A DNA stretch of 64,000 nt from Xylona heveae TC161 (lineage: Eukaryota > Ascomycota > Xylonomycetes > Xylonales > Xylonaceae), in NCBI RefSeq assembly GCF_001619985.1, contig NW_017264203.1, forward strand, positions 1-64,000, written 5' to 3'. This document shows, in pieces, positions 34,856-45,100 of this stretch (the stretch's first letter is position 1; each line of letters starts with the position of its first letter). The notes beneath the pieces are model-generated. The model was not told the DNA's origin. It was given only the letters and a program-made list of their open reading frames with translations, and did not search any database. The position numbers were made by a program, and so were the translations under genes.

Positions 34856-35986
34856 ATGGTTCGGTACTTCTCGAACGATCAACCACTATCCCGGGTTGAG
34901 CCACTGCCGCATCTAATCAATTCTCTGGCGCGCATTATCACGGAAAACTCGCCTGACAGGGCAGCGGCAGAGCCAGGGGGCTTATTTCATGGAACTTTAT
35001 CTATTGCCTATCTCTTCTTCCGTCTGTCTATCACCCATCCAAAGATTGACGTTGAGGGTAGGCCTATGAGCCACTGGTTTCAAGAATATTTTGAGCAAAG
35101 CCAAGTTATTAAATCATCCATTCCAAGACCTGGAAAATGCGGTATCATTCAGGACTATCTCCTGTCTCTGGCTCTATACATTGCTTCTACAAAAGATGAG
35201 GAAGCCGCGCAAATGCTTTGTGAGCAGTCTTCGGTTCTGGTCGAAGATGATGATTGCAGCCCGGAATGGCTTTATGGATTAGCTGGGTACCTCTATCTTT
35301 TGAGATTAGCGATGAAGTCTTTGCCTTCCGACGCAAAAGTTCAGAACTATGTGCAGTCAACCGCTGAAGTTGTGGCAGAGAAACTGATCCGCATGCGCCG
35401 GCCATGGACTTGGCATGAGAAAGCTTACCTTGGCGCTGCTCACGGAGCAATTGGAATAATCACGCAGATTGTACTTACGGTGCCTTCATTTGCCAAGGAT
35501 GTTCAAAAAGATTTAGAGGATGTCCTTGACCTTCAGCTCGAAAATGGCAACTGGCCATCATCACTTCCGGATGGCGGGATTGCAGAAACGGCCGGGAAGG
35601 ATAGGTTGGTTCAATTCTGTCACGGAGCACCTGGTGTGATTGTTTCTCTTCTTTCTATCATGAAGTATTTTCCCGAGCTCAGGCCACGTATCGAAACTGC
35701 CATTCAAAGAGGTCGGGAATGTATCTGGGCTCGCGGGCTGCTGGTCAAAGAGCCATGCCTATGTCATGGTATCTCCGGCAATGCCATGGCATTGGAGGGG
35801 CGCCAACTTGACCATTTCATGACCTTTACCACGGAAGAGGCTATAGGCAGGCACCAATCATCAGGAATTATGACAAGCAGTGACAGTCCTTATTCGTTGA
35901 TGGGTGGCGAAGCCGGTCGAGCATGGGCTTGGGCAGTGGCTGAAGGTAACCTGGCCAGGACCATAATTGGTTACAACGACATTTGA
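34856..35986 (+). CDS. LanC-like protein (lanthionine synthetase C-like)
   Basis: Single-exon gene of 376 aa starting MVRYFSNDQPLS. The family is an alpha/alpha barrel with a zinc site. The GXXHG-type motif GAAHGAIG lies near residue 194. The zinc ligands are in QFCHGAPG (Cys near residue 254) and CLCHGISGN (Cys-His near residue 303). These match LanC cyclases and eukaryotic LANCL proteins, which add glutathione or other thiols to dehydroamino acids. No lanthipeptide dehydratase or precursor gene is nearby, so a LANCL-like detoxifying or protein-repair role is more likely than peptide cyclisation. The frame is open upstream to 34673, but those residues do not look like the family. It lies between housekeeping genes. 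Confidence 0.88.
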   Translation: MVRYFSNDQPLSRVEPLPHLINSLARIITENSPDRAAAEPGGLFHGTLSIAYLFFRLSITHPKIDVEGRPMSHWFQEYFEQSQVIKSSIPRPGKCGIIQDYLLSLALYIASTKDEEAAQMLCEQSSVLVEDDDCSPEWLYGLAGYLYLLRLAMKSLPSDAKVQNYVQSTAEVVAEKLIRMRRPWTWHEKAYLGAAHGAIGIITQIVLTVPSFAKDVQKDLEDVLDLQLENGNWPSSLPDGGIAETAGKDRLVQFCHGAPGVIVSLLSIMKYFPELRPRIETAIQRGRECIWARGLLVKEPCLCHGISGNAMALEGRQLDHFMTFTTEEAIGRHQSSGIMTSSDSPYSLMGGEAGRAWAWAVAEGNLARTIIGYNDI

Positions 35987-36918
35987 TGTTTACCCGTTGG
36001 GAATTATCAAAGTCTTTTCAATCTTTCATTTCTTTGTGTCGACGAATTGTTGTTTCTGAATTGGCGGCGTTTGGCCAAGCGGTTTTGGTTCCTAATTTAA
36101 GCATCTTTTGACCAGTGTCTTTTGACTTCTGGCGGCTGATTTTATAAAAGTTCACAAGTGAATTTCCTTCGGCCATGGCTGGCAAAGTCTATCTCTTCAG
36201 TCTCCATCAAGATATCTATTCGGAACCCCGGTGATGTGAATCAATTCAATCGCAGAGCATAGTAGATATCGAGAACATCGGACTGTAATGGAGGACATTG
36301 ACTTTGGTAGTTTCCCTACCATGAATTGAAGAGTGGCCAGTATACCAACATATATTAAGAGATCGATCTACCGAGCCTGTGAAATTGAGTTAAAAAAAAT
36401 TTTGGAAGGAGAACATTCATGCAATAATTTTGCCATTATGATATTATAGACCCTGCCTGACAGCGACAATTGATATTGATATGATAGGCACACGGACTTT
36501 CCCCGGACATGGGACGCTAACTCGGCTCGCATACCAGATCCAGTAAGCCTATAACTGGGACAACATGCGAAAGACGAAAATCACACAAGTTGAAATGAAT
36601 GAAAGGTAGCAGATTGGAGTGATAAATCATAAGATTGAATATCATAAATGAATCGTACGCAGATATCACCCTAGCCATATCATAGTTATTTTCTGAAGCA
36701 ATTCTTTCCCAGGGTTTTGAAGGTACAAGTGCTGAAAGAGTGGGGCAGCAACCCTAAACTCGGTCGCTAAGCGAGGCCGCACCAGCGAAATTCGACGGGG
36801 CTACACAACATTGTTGAAGGGGACTCCGTTCGAAAGGTCTCACGATCACCAAACGCACGACGACAACTAACCCTCTCTCAGCTCCGATCTTGAGCACGCC
36901 TCAACCCCCGCGGCCAAG
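35987..36918. other. Intergenic with eS6 promoter
   Basis: 3' flank of the LanC-like gene, then the eS6 promoter. No supported open frame. Confidence 0.4.
36750..36757 (+). promoter_or_regulatory. Telobox-like AACCCTAA motif before eS6
   Basis: AACCCTAA about 160 bp upstream of the eS6 ATG. This is the Tbf1-type site found before many ribosomal protein genes in filamentous ascomycetes (from memory), so it may help co-regulate the gene with the ribosome set. Confidence 0.5.
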
Positions 36919-37915
36919 ATGAAGTTGAACATCTCCTACCCGGCGAACGGGTCGCAGAAGCTGATTGAGGTGGACGATGAGCGCAAGCTCCGCGTTTTCA
37001 TGGAACGACGAATGGGCCAGGAGGTCCCCGGCGACAGCGTTGGCGACGAGTTCAAGGGCTACGTCTTCAAGATCACCGGCGGCAACGACAAGCAGGGTTT
37101 CCCTATGAAGCAGGGTGTCATGCACCCCACCCGTGTCCGCCTTCTCCTCGCCGAGGGCCACTCTTGCTACCGTCCCCGCCGTACTGGTGAGCGCAAGAGA
37201 AAGAGTGTCCGCGGCTGCATCGTCGGCATGGACCTCTCTGTCCTTGCCCTTGCCATTGTCAAGCAGGGCGACAGCGAGATCCCCGGCTTGACCGACGTCG
37301 TTCACCCCAAGCGTCTTGGTCCCAAGCGTGCTACCAAGATCCGACGATTCTTCGGTCTCACCAAGCAGGATGATGTACGTTTTTATCCCTGTTCCGCGAT
37401 AAAGAAGAAGAAGCAATTGGCGAAAATACTACAAGAGGAGGAGACGAAAAGCTTTTTTCGCATGAACGAGGACAACTGGGTTACAACAATTGGCGGAACA
37501 AATGGCTGATATGGTTTGGAATTATAGGTCCGCAAGTTCGTCATCCGCCGTGAGGTCCAGCCCAAGAAGGAGGGCGCCAAGCCTTACACCAAGGCCCCCC
37601 GTATCCAGCGTCTGGTCACTCCCCAGCGCCTCCAGCACAAGCGTCACCACATTTCCCTCAAGCGCCGTCGGGCCGAGGCCGCCAAGGATGCTGCCGTACG
37701 TTTTCCCCGCCTCATTCACTTGTCCTATTTTTCCCAGGCTCCAATCTCGGAACCTTGATAATCGAAATCAATCACCGAACAGTCATGATTCAAAACATCT
37801 GCTAACATACTCTTTTTAGAACGAGTACGCTCAGCTCCTCGCCAAGCGTGTCCACGAGGAGAAGGCCAAGAAGGACGAGCAGCGCAAGCGGAGAGCCTCT
37901 TCCCTGCGGAAGTAA
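36919..37915 (+). CDS. RPS6: 40S ribosomal protein eS6
   Basis: 239 aa from exons 36919-37374, 37528-37695 and 37820-37915, in phase. It starts [20 protein letters not shown] and carries the near-invariant eS6 core ([20 protein letters not shown], then [15 protein letters not shown] and the [13 protein letters not shown] box). The C-terminal end [12 protein letters not shown] holds the RRASS phosphorylation site of the TOR/S6-kinase pathway. Codon use is strongly biased to C-ending codons, as expected for a highly expressed gene. The intron sizes (153 and 124 bp) are larger than in most genes here. Confidence 0.98.
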
Positions 37916-38673
37916 ATGTGATGGCGGTAATCTGGGGATGATCCTTTGCATCTGGGAAGCGATTTAGATTTTCAATCTCTTTGTAAAGGCTATGTGTCGC
38001 CGGAGTTTGGCTGGAACATCTGGCTTCCGCTTTTACAGGGTAGAAATAATCTACACGGAAATGCAGTTTCAACGGGAGAGGGTGAAATTTGTTGTACTCT
38101 TTCTTCTAGTGGGAATACATTTTGTTGGGTTTACAAAAGAGAGAACCATTTAACGAACTCGACAAACAATTTCTCAGAAGTGGCGACAACAACTGGAAAT
38201 GTGGACGGACGGCCCATGTCTGTACCGAACCCAAATAAAAGTGTCCAACTTCGTTTTCTTGATTTCCATTTTCCGTCCCAGTGTCAGGTTTGCTCTGCTG
38301 CCCATTTGTCCATGTGCGACCCATTCATTGTTTTCCGCTTTCACCCGTGAATGGTGTCTCACAACTCTGATGGATTTCTCTCCTCCCATATCATCGCCCA
38401 GTTCCACATCTCGCCCGCCCGACCATAAACAGGATCAAATCCCGCCAATTCCTTTCTGTCTTCACATGTCAAATACACGCAACATTTTCGTAAACTATTC
38501 AGTCGTTTGGTTATGCCTGACAACGCCACACTTTAACAAGTATCACCTTTTGGACTCGTCCCGGAAGTGGTTTTACCAGCCCATCTTGAATACGCTATCC
38601 AAAACTGCCAAATCCAACATGTAACTGAGCTTACTTCAATCCTCGAATTTGCAACCCAATATATCAATACTAC

Positions 38674-38699
38674 TACTCTGTACAGAGGTACTCTGTACA
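38674..38699. repeat. 11-bp direct repeat pair
   Basis: TACTCTGTACA occurs at 38674-38684 and 38689-38699, separated by GAGG. The unit itself contains the palindrome TGTACA. Confidence 0.6.
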
Positions 38700-38761
38700 A
38701 TGTAGAGAAATATTTAGAGATCAACACCAACTCCAAGGCCGATAACCTCATGTACTTACTC

Positions 38762-38799
38762 GTATCCGAACTACCTAACGCGGCTGAAGGTTCGGATAC
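38762..38799. repeat. 10-bp perfect inverted repeat (possible hairpin)
   Basis: GTATCCGAAC at 38762-38771 and GTTCGGATAC at 38790-38799 form a perfect stem with an 18-nt loop. It is followed directly by CATGACA repeated several times to about 38832. Confidence 0.6.
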
Positions 38800-39506
38800 A
38801 TGACAGGCCATGACATGACATGCCATGACAAGCACGGTAGGACCTCGGGTCTCAGGCCTTGATATAAAGCACCCCAAGCAATCACATCCTTCATCTTGAT
38901 ATAAAACCAAGCAACACCGACATGCGTACAGCTCAAAGGCACATCTGGTTTTGGATGAGGGCGAGAAGGGATAACTAATTGGGGTGGTACACTGAAACCA
39001 AAGGGCACTCATCCCGCTCTTTCAAGACGTAATAATGTAACATGTTCATGTTTATGCATACGCATCGATTTCGCATAATTTAATGAAATGTGAGATAAAT
39101 ACATGACTGTCGATATTTAAAAGGAGAAAAATGTTCAAAACTCCCACCGGTCATTAGGAAGAAAAAAAGAGGGGAAAAAAAAAAGTGCTTGAGAAGAAAA
39201 AGAAAGAAGAAAACTCCTAGACCCAATATTTGAAATACAACTGGGACCATTGATGACCACGAGGTATAAGAGACTAGAGCAAAGCCTAAAAGTGAAAAGT
39301 AGTTTACGGGTGGTCCTGCCTCCGAAAACCAGCATCCATGGCTTTGCCGAGTCCTCTACTCGATGATCATGGTCATGCTCGCTCGGTCACCTTCCGTCAT
39401 CCTTATCTTCGTCGGGTCCCCTATTTTATACCTCGAAAGGAAAAGAAATGGGGAGAGATAAAATGCTCAAAAGGGAAAAACAAACAGATTTTTAAGAGGA
39501 AATAAT

Positions 39507-41141
39507 TTAAGCAGATGGAGCGTGGCTGAACAGGAAGGACACACTCTCGCCATTGTGAGTTCGTCGGCAAGCTTCGGCGAGCTAGAATCACGAGTCAGTA
39601 AAGAAGATCAAGAATGAGAATCAAGGGAGGGCATGAGCGCCTACCGTAGGGCTAATATCAATAGTCTCAATGCGAGGGCAGAGCTCCTTCTTGTCCTCGT
39701 GGGGGACAGTGTTGGTAACCACGACACGAGAGAGGCGGCTGTTGTTGAGGTTCTCGATAGCCTTGCCGCTGAGAATGCCGTGGGTGACAATGGCAATAGC
39801 TTCGCGGGCGCCGTGCTGCATGCAAGTATCGGCGGCCTTGCAGAGAGTGCCGCAAGTGTCTGCCATGTCGTCGACAATGATGGCAATGCGGTCTGTGACA
39901 TCACCGACGAGGACCATGCGGGAGACTTCGTTGGGACGGGCACGCTCTTTGTGGATCAAGGCGAAACCAAGGTCCAGACGATCAGCGATAGAGGTGGCTC
40001 TAGAAAAACGGTACAACGTCAGCTGCACTTCCTTTGGCAAAGCAGCGATCAAGGCCTCTTTAAAGGAGAAAGCGACATCGAAGAACACAGGAGGATAGGA
40101 CTCACCGCTTAGCGCCGCCGGCGTCAGGGCTAACAATCACGCAAGACTCGACCTCGAGATGTTCGCGGATCCATCGGAGCGTACTGGGCTCAGCATAGAG
40201 GTTGTCAACGGGAACATTGAAGAAGCCCTGAATCTGACTAGCGTGCAAGTCCATGGTGATGACATGGTTGCAACCAGCGGTCTGCAGCATGTTTGCCATG
40301 AGTCTGGCGGTGATGGGGGCGCGAGACTTGTCCTTCTTGTCTTGTCGAGCGTAGGGGAAGTTGGGGATAACGGCGGTAATGCGGCGCGCGGAAGCAGTTT
40401 TGCAGGCATTGATCATAATAAGAAGCTCCATCAGGCCGTCATTGATGTCGCCGGGGGCCGTGGACTGCAAAATGAAGACTAGATAGCAGAAGAATCCAGT
40501 CAGCAAATTGGTCCCCAAAAGTCCTTGGAAGAAATCAAAATCCCATGTCTCTTTCTTCTCCCACTTAACACCCAAACGGTCCCTTGCACTATTCCTTCGT
40601 CCGGCCCTACGTCATGCCTGCAAAAAATGACGTTGCAGGAATGTCCTTATATGCCCGGCTGTCCCTCTATTTCCCTTCATCAAGCTTCGATATGAAATTT
40701 TGCCTCCTCCTTGACACAAATCTCGCTGAAAAATGTAGGAGAGAAAAAGTCTGGTTCAGGTCATACCATCTTCGTCTCTGACAGACTCTCCAATCGTGAC
40801 GGAGGTCTCTTGGTTCGAATACTGCAGGACCATAATCTTGGTCAACTCGATTCCCAGCCTGTTTCATATTCATATAATATGTCAGCAACCTTTTTGTATT
40901 CACATTGGGTCTTGTACAAGGTCTGCAGGACTGTAGGGCCTTCGTGTAAAGTCCCCGGTCTTCCGTCACATTTGAAGCATAGAGAGAAACCGGACTCCCA
41001 AACACAGAGAACCAATATAAGATCATGACCATAGCTAGAAGATAAAAATGTAATATAGATTTAGGCGTACCTATCGGCGACCAATTTAGCCAACACGGGG
41101 TGGCTGTTGCCAGTCAATAGCTTGATAGAGTTGGTAGCCAT
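39507..41141 (-). CDS. PRS: Ribose-phosphate pyrophosphokinase (PRPP synthetase)
   Basis: Makes phosphoribosyl pyrophosphate from ribose 5-phosphate and ATP for purine, pyrimidine, His and Trp synthesis in the cytosol. Five exons, 41071-41141, 40767-40858, 40106-40478, 39645-39999 and 39507-39581, join in phase to 321 aa, close to yeast Prs2/3/4. It starts [18 protein letters not shown]. Motifs are [17 protein letters not shown] (ATP/substrate loop), [21 protein letters not shown] and the PRPP-binding [13 protein letters not shown]. It ends [10 protein letters not shown]. The second intron is 288 bp, the longest in the window by my models, and contains open frame that could mislead gene callers. 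Confidence 0.96.
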
Positions 41142-42184
41142 TGTGCAATGATCGAGAATTCGAGGACGCGGGAAATCGTCGGAAAGCAGGAATTCAACCT
41201 TGAGACAAGGTGCCGAAGCAGAATATCTCTGGTCAGAGAGGGAAAGAGACTGGTGACGGTGCTTCAAAGTATGTGTTATCGCATGCAGGTGATAAGTTCA
41301 AAGACCCTCGTCTTTCAGATAATTATTTCTCACAATCCTAGAAGGATATTTCACAAGCGAGAGCCCGGAGAGGGACAACGGCGCAACCGACCCAGCTAGC
41401 AAGAAAACACTACGTAGTATGCCCAGCAAACCTTATTCACTCAACACCACAGAAAAAAAAGGACTTTGGGAAGCATGATATATAATCCTGATATGAGAGG
41501 ATGAATTCATTATGTATTTGCCATAGTATGACCTATATACATGGTAAAAAAACCATCTAAAAGATCTTCCACGCAATCGAAATCTCAAGGCTGCAAATTG
41601 CTGACGTAATTGATGACTAAGTTTCACATAGGACGGTAGGCAAGAAATGGCCTACCAACCCAACCATGTTTCAAATCATCAACGGCTTCACCTACACATT
41701 GTACAAAGATCCAAGGCATTTCTTGGTTCATTCAACTAGCTAATGTATGTAATTTTGATGCTAAAACTAAACGTACAAAAAAGAAACGCTCCTCTACACA
41801 TCGAGTGCCAAAAAAGGAAGAGCAAAGACGACCTGCACTTCGTCTTGGAGCTCATCCCGTAATCCTTGACATGAGTAGAGTAGACATCTTGGAGCCGGCA
41901 AAAGGAAAAAACAACAATAAACCATGAAAGATCAAAGGCCGAAACCTAAAAAAAAAGGTAATAAAAAGAAAATTGAGAACCGAGGCAAAGTTGCATGAGC
42001 GATGAGCAACCATGGGCCCAGGCAAAGGAGAACAACGATGATGAAGTGATGAACTAGAAGCATAGAATGTCTAGCGCCGGAGAAATGCGTATTAAACAAA
42101 CACCACGCCCCATGGCCGCATGAACAATGCGATTGGAATATGCAATTTGGATATTGTGACCCAACTTCAAAACCCATGAAACAT
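41142..42184. other. Intergenic, PRS promoter and TOM1 3' flank
   Basis: About 1 kb, no supported gene. The right part should be the 3' untranslated region of TOM1 and the left part the PRPP synthetase promoter. Confidence 0.4.
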
Positions 42185-45100
42185 TTAAGCGAAGCCAAAG
42201 TAAGAGCTTCCGACAGTCATTGCCTTGTAAAGTTGTTTGCGAAGAGCCTCGTAGCTTTCATACTCGGGGAGATCGAGTTCTAGTAAACAATTGTTAGTGG
42301 CTGTTTTCCACAAAAAATAAAGGCTCCAACTAGACTTACGATTGAAGCACGTGTGAGAGCTCGGCAGCCGGTCTTTGCTGCCATAATCACGGTGGATGTT
42401 GAACCGACTGAAGCCATTCATGCCTTCAAGCTCCTTGAATCCGTTGAGGGGCACTTTGCTTGTTCCAGTAACGAATTGCAGCAACTTGGCGCGCTCTTCC
42501 TTGTCAAAGGAGCGCACGGCACGCCAGAACCACTGGATCTGTGGTGAAGAAGCTGAATAGTTGTGGTATTCGGTGTTGTTCTTCCAGTCGTCAACATCAA
42601 TGTCAGGTAATCCAGAAATGAGCAACTCCAGCTCCTGTTCATTGAAGATGGAAATTAATTCCGCTGGGACAATGTCATGGAAACCTATCCAGATGTTAGT
42701 GTGCATTTTTAAAATTTTCATATCTTGCCAGTTGGTCTTACCTTTCAAGAAATGCTCGAGTTGCTCACGCACAGAACCAGTCATACGATACTCTACTACA
42801 AGACGAACGTATTCGTGCTTGTTCTCTTCAGTGACCGGAATGTTTCTGCCGTTTTCGATCAAGTCGATAGTCTGAGATTCTCCAAATGCATCAGTCTCTA
42901 CCGAAAATGTTTCGGTAATAATGTCCGTAATATCATTTTCCAGCATCCAGACTAATGACTTGTAGTAATCTAGGTCAAGCGTCTCCATGTCCTTGATCGA
43001 GACAGGCTTGCCGAGGATGCGCTTATAGACTGCACGACTGAAATGGCAGTCAAGGACTCTACCCTCGTACAATGCCTTGCCAATGATTCTGCCAATGAAT
43101 TTGAAGAACATAAGATGTTCCTGGTTGACAGAACTCAAACGGTTGGGATGGAACGTTGTCCGATCCGCTGCCACTGGCGTGAATAGAGCATAATCAGGGT
43201 TGAACATTTGTCTTGACAAGACCTGGAACCATTCGCGAGTAACACCTCCGGCGTCAACACCTTCCTCTCGATGGAATCGAATGTTGAGCTTGCCGTATTT
43301 CATTTCCTCGCCAGTTTTGAAATAAAGTGACTTGAAAGAATCGAGGAAGACTTGGTCTCGGCGGACCTGAAGTTGGAGTGGTGGCTGAGCATGCCGTTCG
43401 GCGCCTCGAGAGTGGAGGCGCCTTGTGAAGTAGTTGCGTTTGTTGTCGAATTCCAGCACCTTCGGATTCTTGACCAGTAAGGAGAAAGTTCCGCTCATCA
43501 GTTTCGGATTGTGGCGAACGAGGTCATTAAGTATCTTCCGGTGTTCTTCGGTAAAGTTGAAGAATAGCTGCTCCATCGGAGACTCGGGTTCTGGGCTTGA
43601 GAAACCGAACTCCTTCTGTTCTGTTCTAGCCAGTGGAACATCCTTGAGGGTAGTATTCTTGCAGACCACCATGAGCGCCTCAACCAGGGGCAACAGTATG
43701 GTTGCAACGTTGAGCAAATTATCTCTTTGTCGAATTGCAATCAAACAGTCGCTGAGCTTATTCCAGAGCAAGCCAAATGTTGGATTCTCGTACAAAGCAG
43801 TGAGAATGTCAGCCTTGGCCTCGCTTGCTTCTACTTCAATCTCCTTGTCTGACTTCTCCTTAGTATCAGTCCGCTTCGGGTCAAAGAGATAATCGAGGGC
43901 GGTCAAAACACGTAGGAGCTTAGCTTGATCGGAACTTGCAGGAGAAAATTTGGCCAGCGCCATGCCTTGAACCTCAGTGCCAGTCTCGGCTTGTTGAATG
44001 TGGGGAACGAGATCGTCCAGATCTTTCAAAATTGAATGCCCAAGACCCTGAGCTTGTGCGATAAGCTCCCTTCCGAAGATATCTCTAGCCTCTGGCAGGG
44101 CAGAAAGGTTGTTGATCGTAGAAAGGGTTTCTCTGAACGTCTTCGCACTGCACTCACGCGCAGACAGAATGTTCACCACGAGGCGCAAATTGCCCTCGGG
44201 CACTGCGGGAGGTGTCAGTGTGCGAGGCTTCTTAGGCTTTGTACCTTCATCTTTAACGGCCTTGTCATCGGGCAAAGAGGTCGCTCCAGGAGCGGCTTCG
44301 GTTGGCGCATTGGACTCTTCAGGGGCTGATGTAGATTCAGGCACCACGTTCCCCTCTTCCCGAACGACAGCCTGATTCTCAACTGAGGTGTCCGCAGTCG
44401 GTTCAGGGTTTTCCTCGCCTTGCGTTTCCTCTGCAGCTTCCTCAGGCTTATCCTTTTGATCTTTCTTCAAGAGCATGACGAGGGGATGTGTAATGCTATT
44501 GAGAAGGCTCGAAAGATGTTCCATGACTGTTGCGTTTTCCATGATCATCTTTCTATCTAATAGGCCGAGCAAAGCGTTCAGAGCGAATTTGCTAGCTTTG
44601 CCCTCCTTGGCTTTGCCCTTCTTGTTTTGGCGGTTCTTTGCACTGGAGGAGCCATCGTGTTCAGTCAAGAAGAAGGAAGGAACATGTGGGTTATACTGTG
44701 TAAGGAACACAAGGGAATTTAGACATTGCTGTACAACCATCAAAGGCGACATCTCGGAATTATGGCCTGCAAACTGTTGGCCCGTCAAAGTTCGCTTGAG
44801 CGGCTGCGGCGTCTTCTGCGATGACGCATTCTTTGCACGAATGGACAGATGAGCAAAGCTTCTCTCGACAGCGGATATATCGACACTGCCATCCTGCAGA
44901 ATATGCAGAATCATACTAATGACTTCTGCTCGATTCTGTCGGTTCTCACAGACGTTCTGCAAAATTCCGTTGAGTGTGTGCCGAGCGCTGCCTTGGAGAG
45001 GGATGAACATCAGGCGCAGAAGCGTAGCAACGCCAGACTTGTCCAACATTTGTACAACTTGTTTTCGCTGCTGCTTCCGATTGGCTTCATCTGCTGCGTT

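Larger units (their letters stand above)
37916..39506. other. Convergent 3' region, eS6 and PRPP synthetase
   Basis: About 1.6 kb between two convergent genes. No supported gene. It contains a cluster of short direct and inverted repeats near 38674-38835 (separate entries). Confidence 0.4.

Noticed and set aside
36062-36100. tRNA-Leu-like box GGCGTTTGGCCAAGCGG
   Set aside because: No matching acceptor stem, anticodon arm or B box follows, so a tRNA cannot be folded here.
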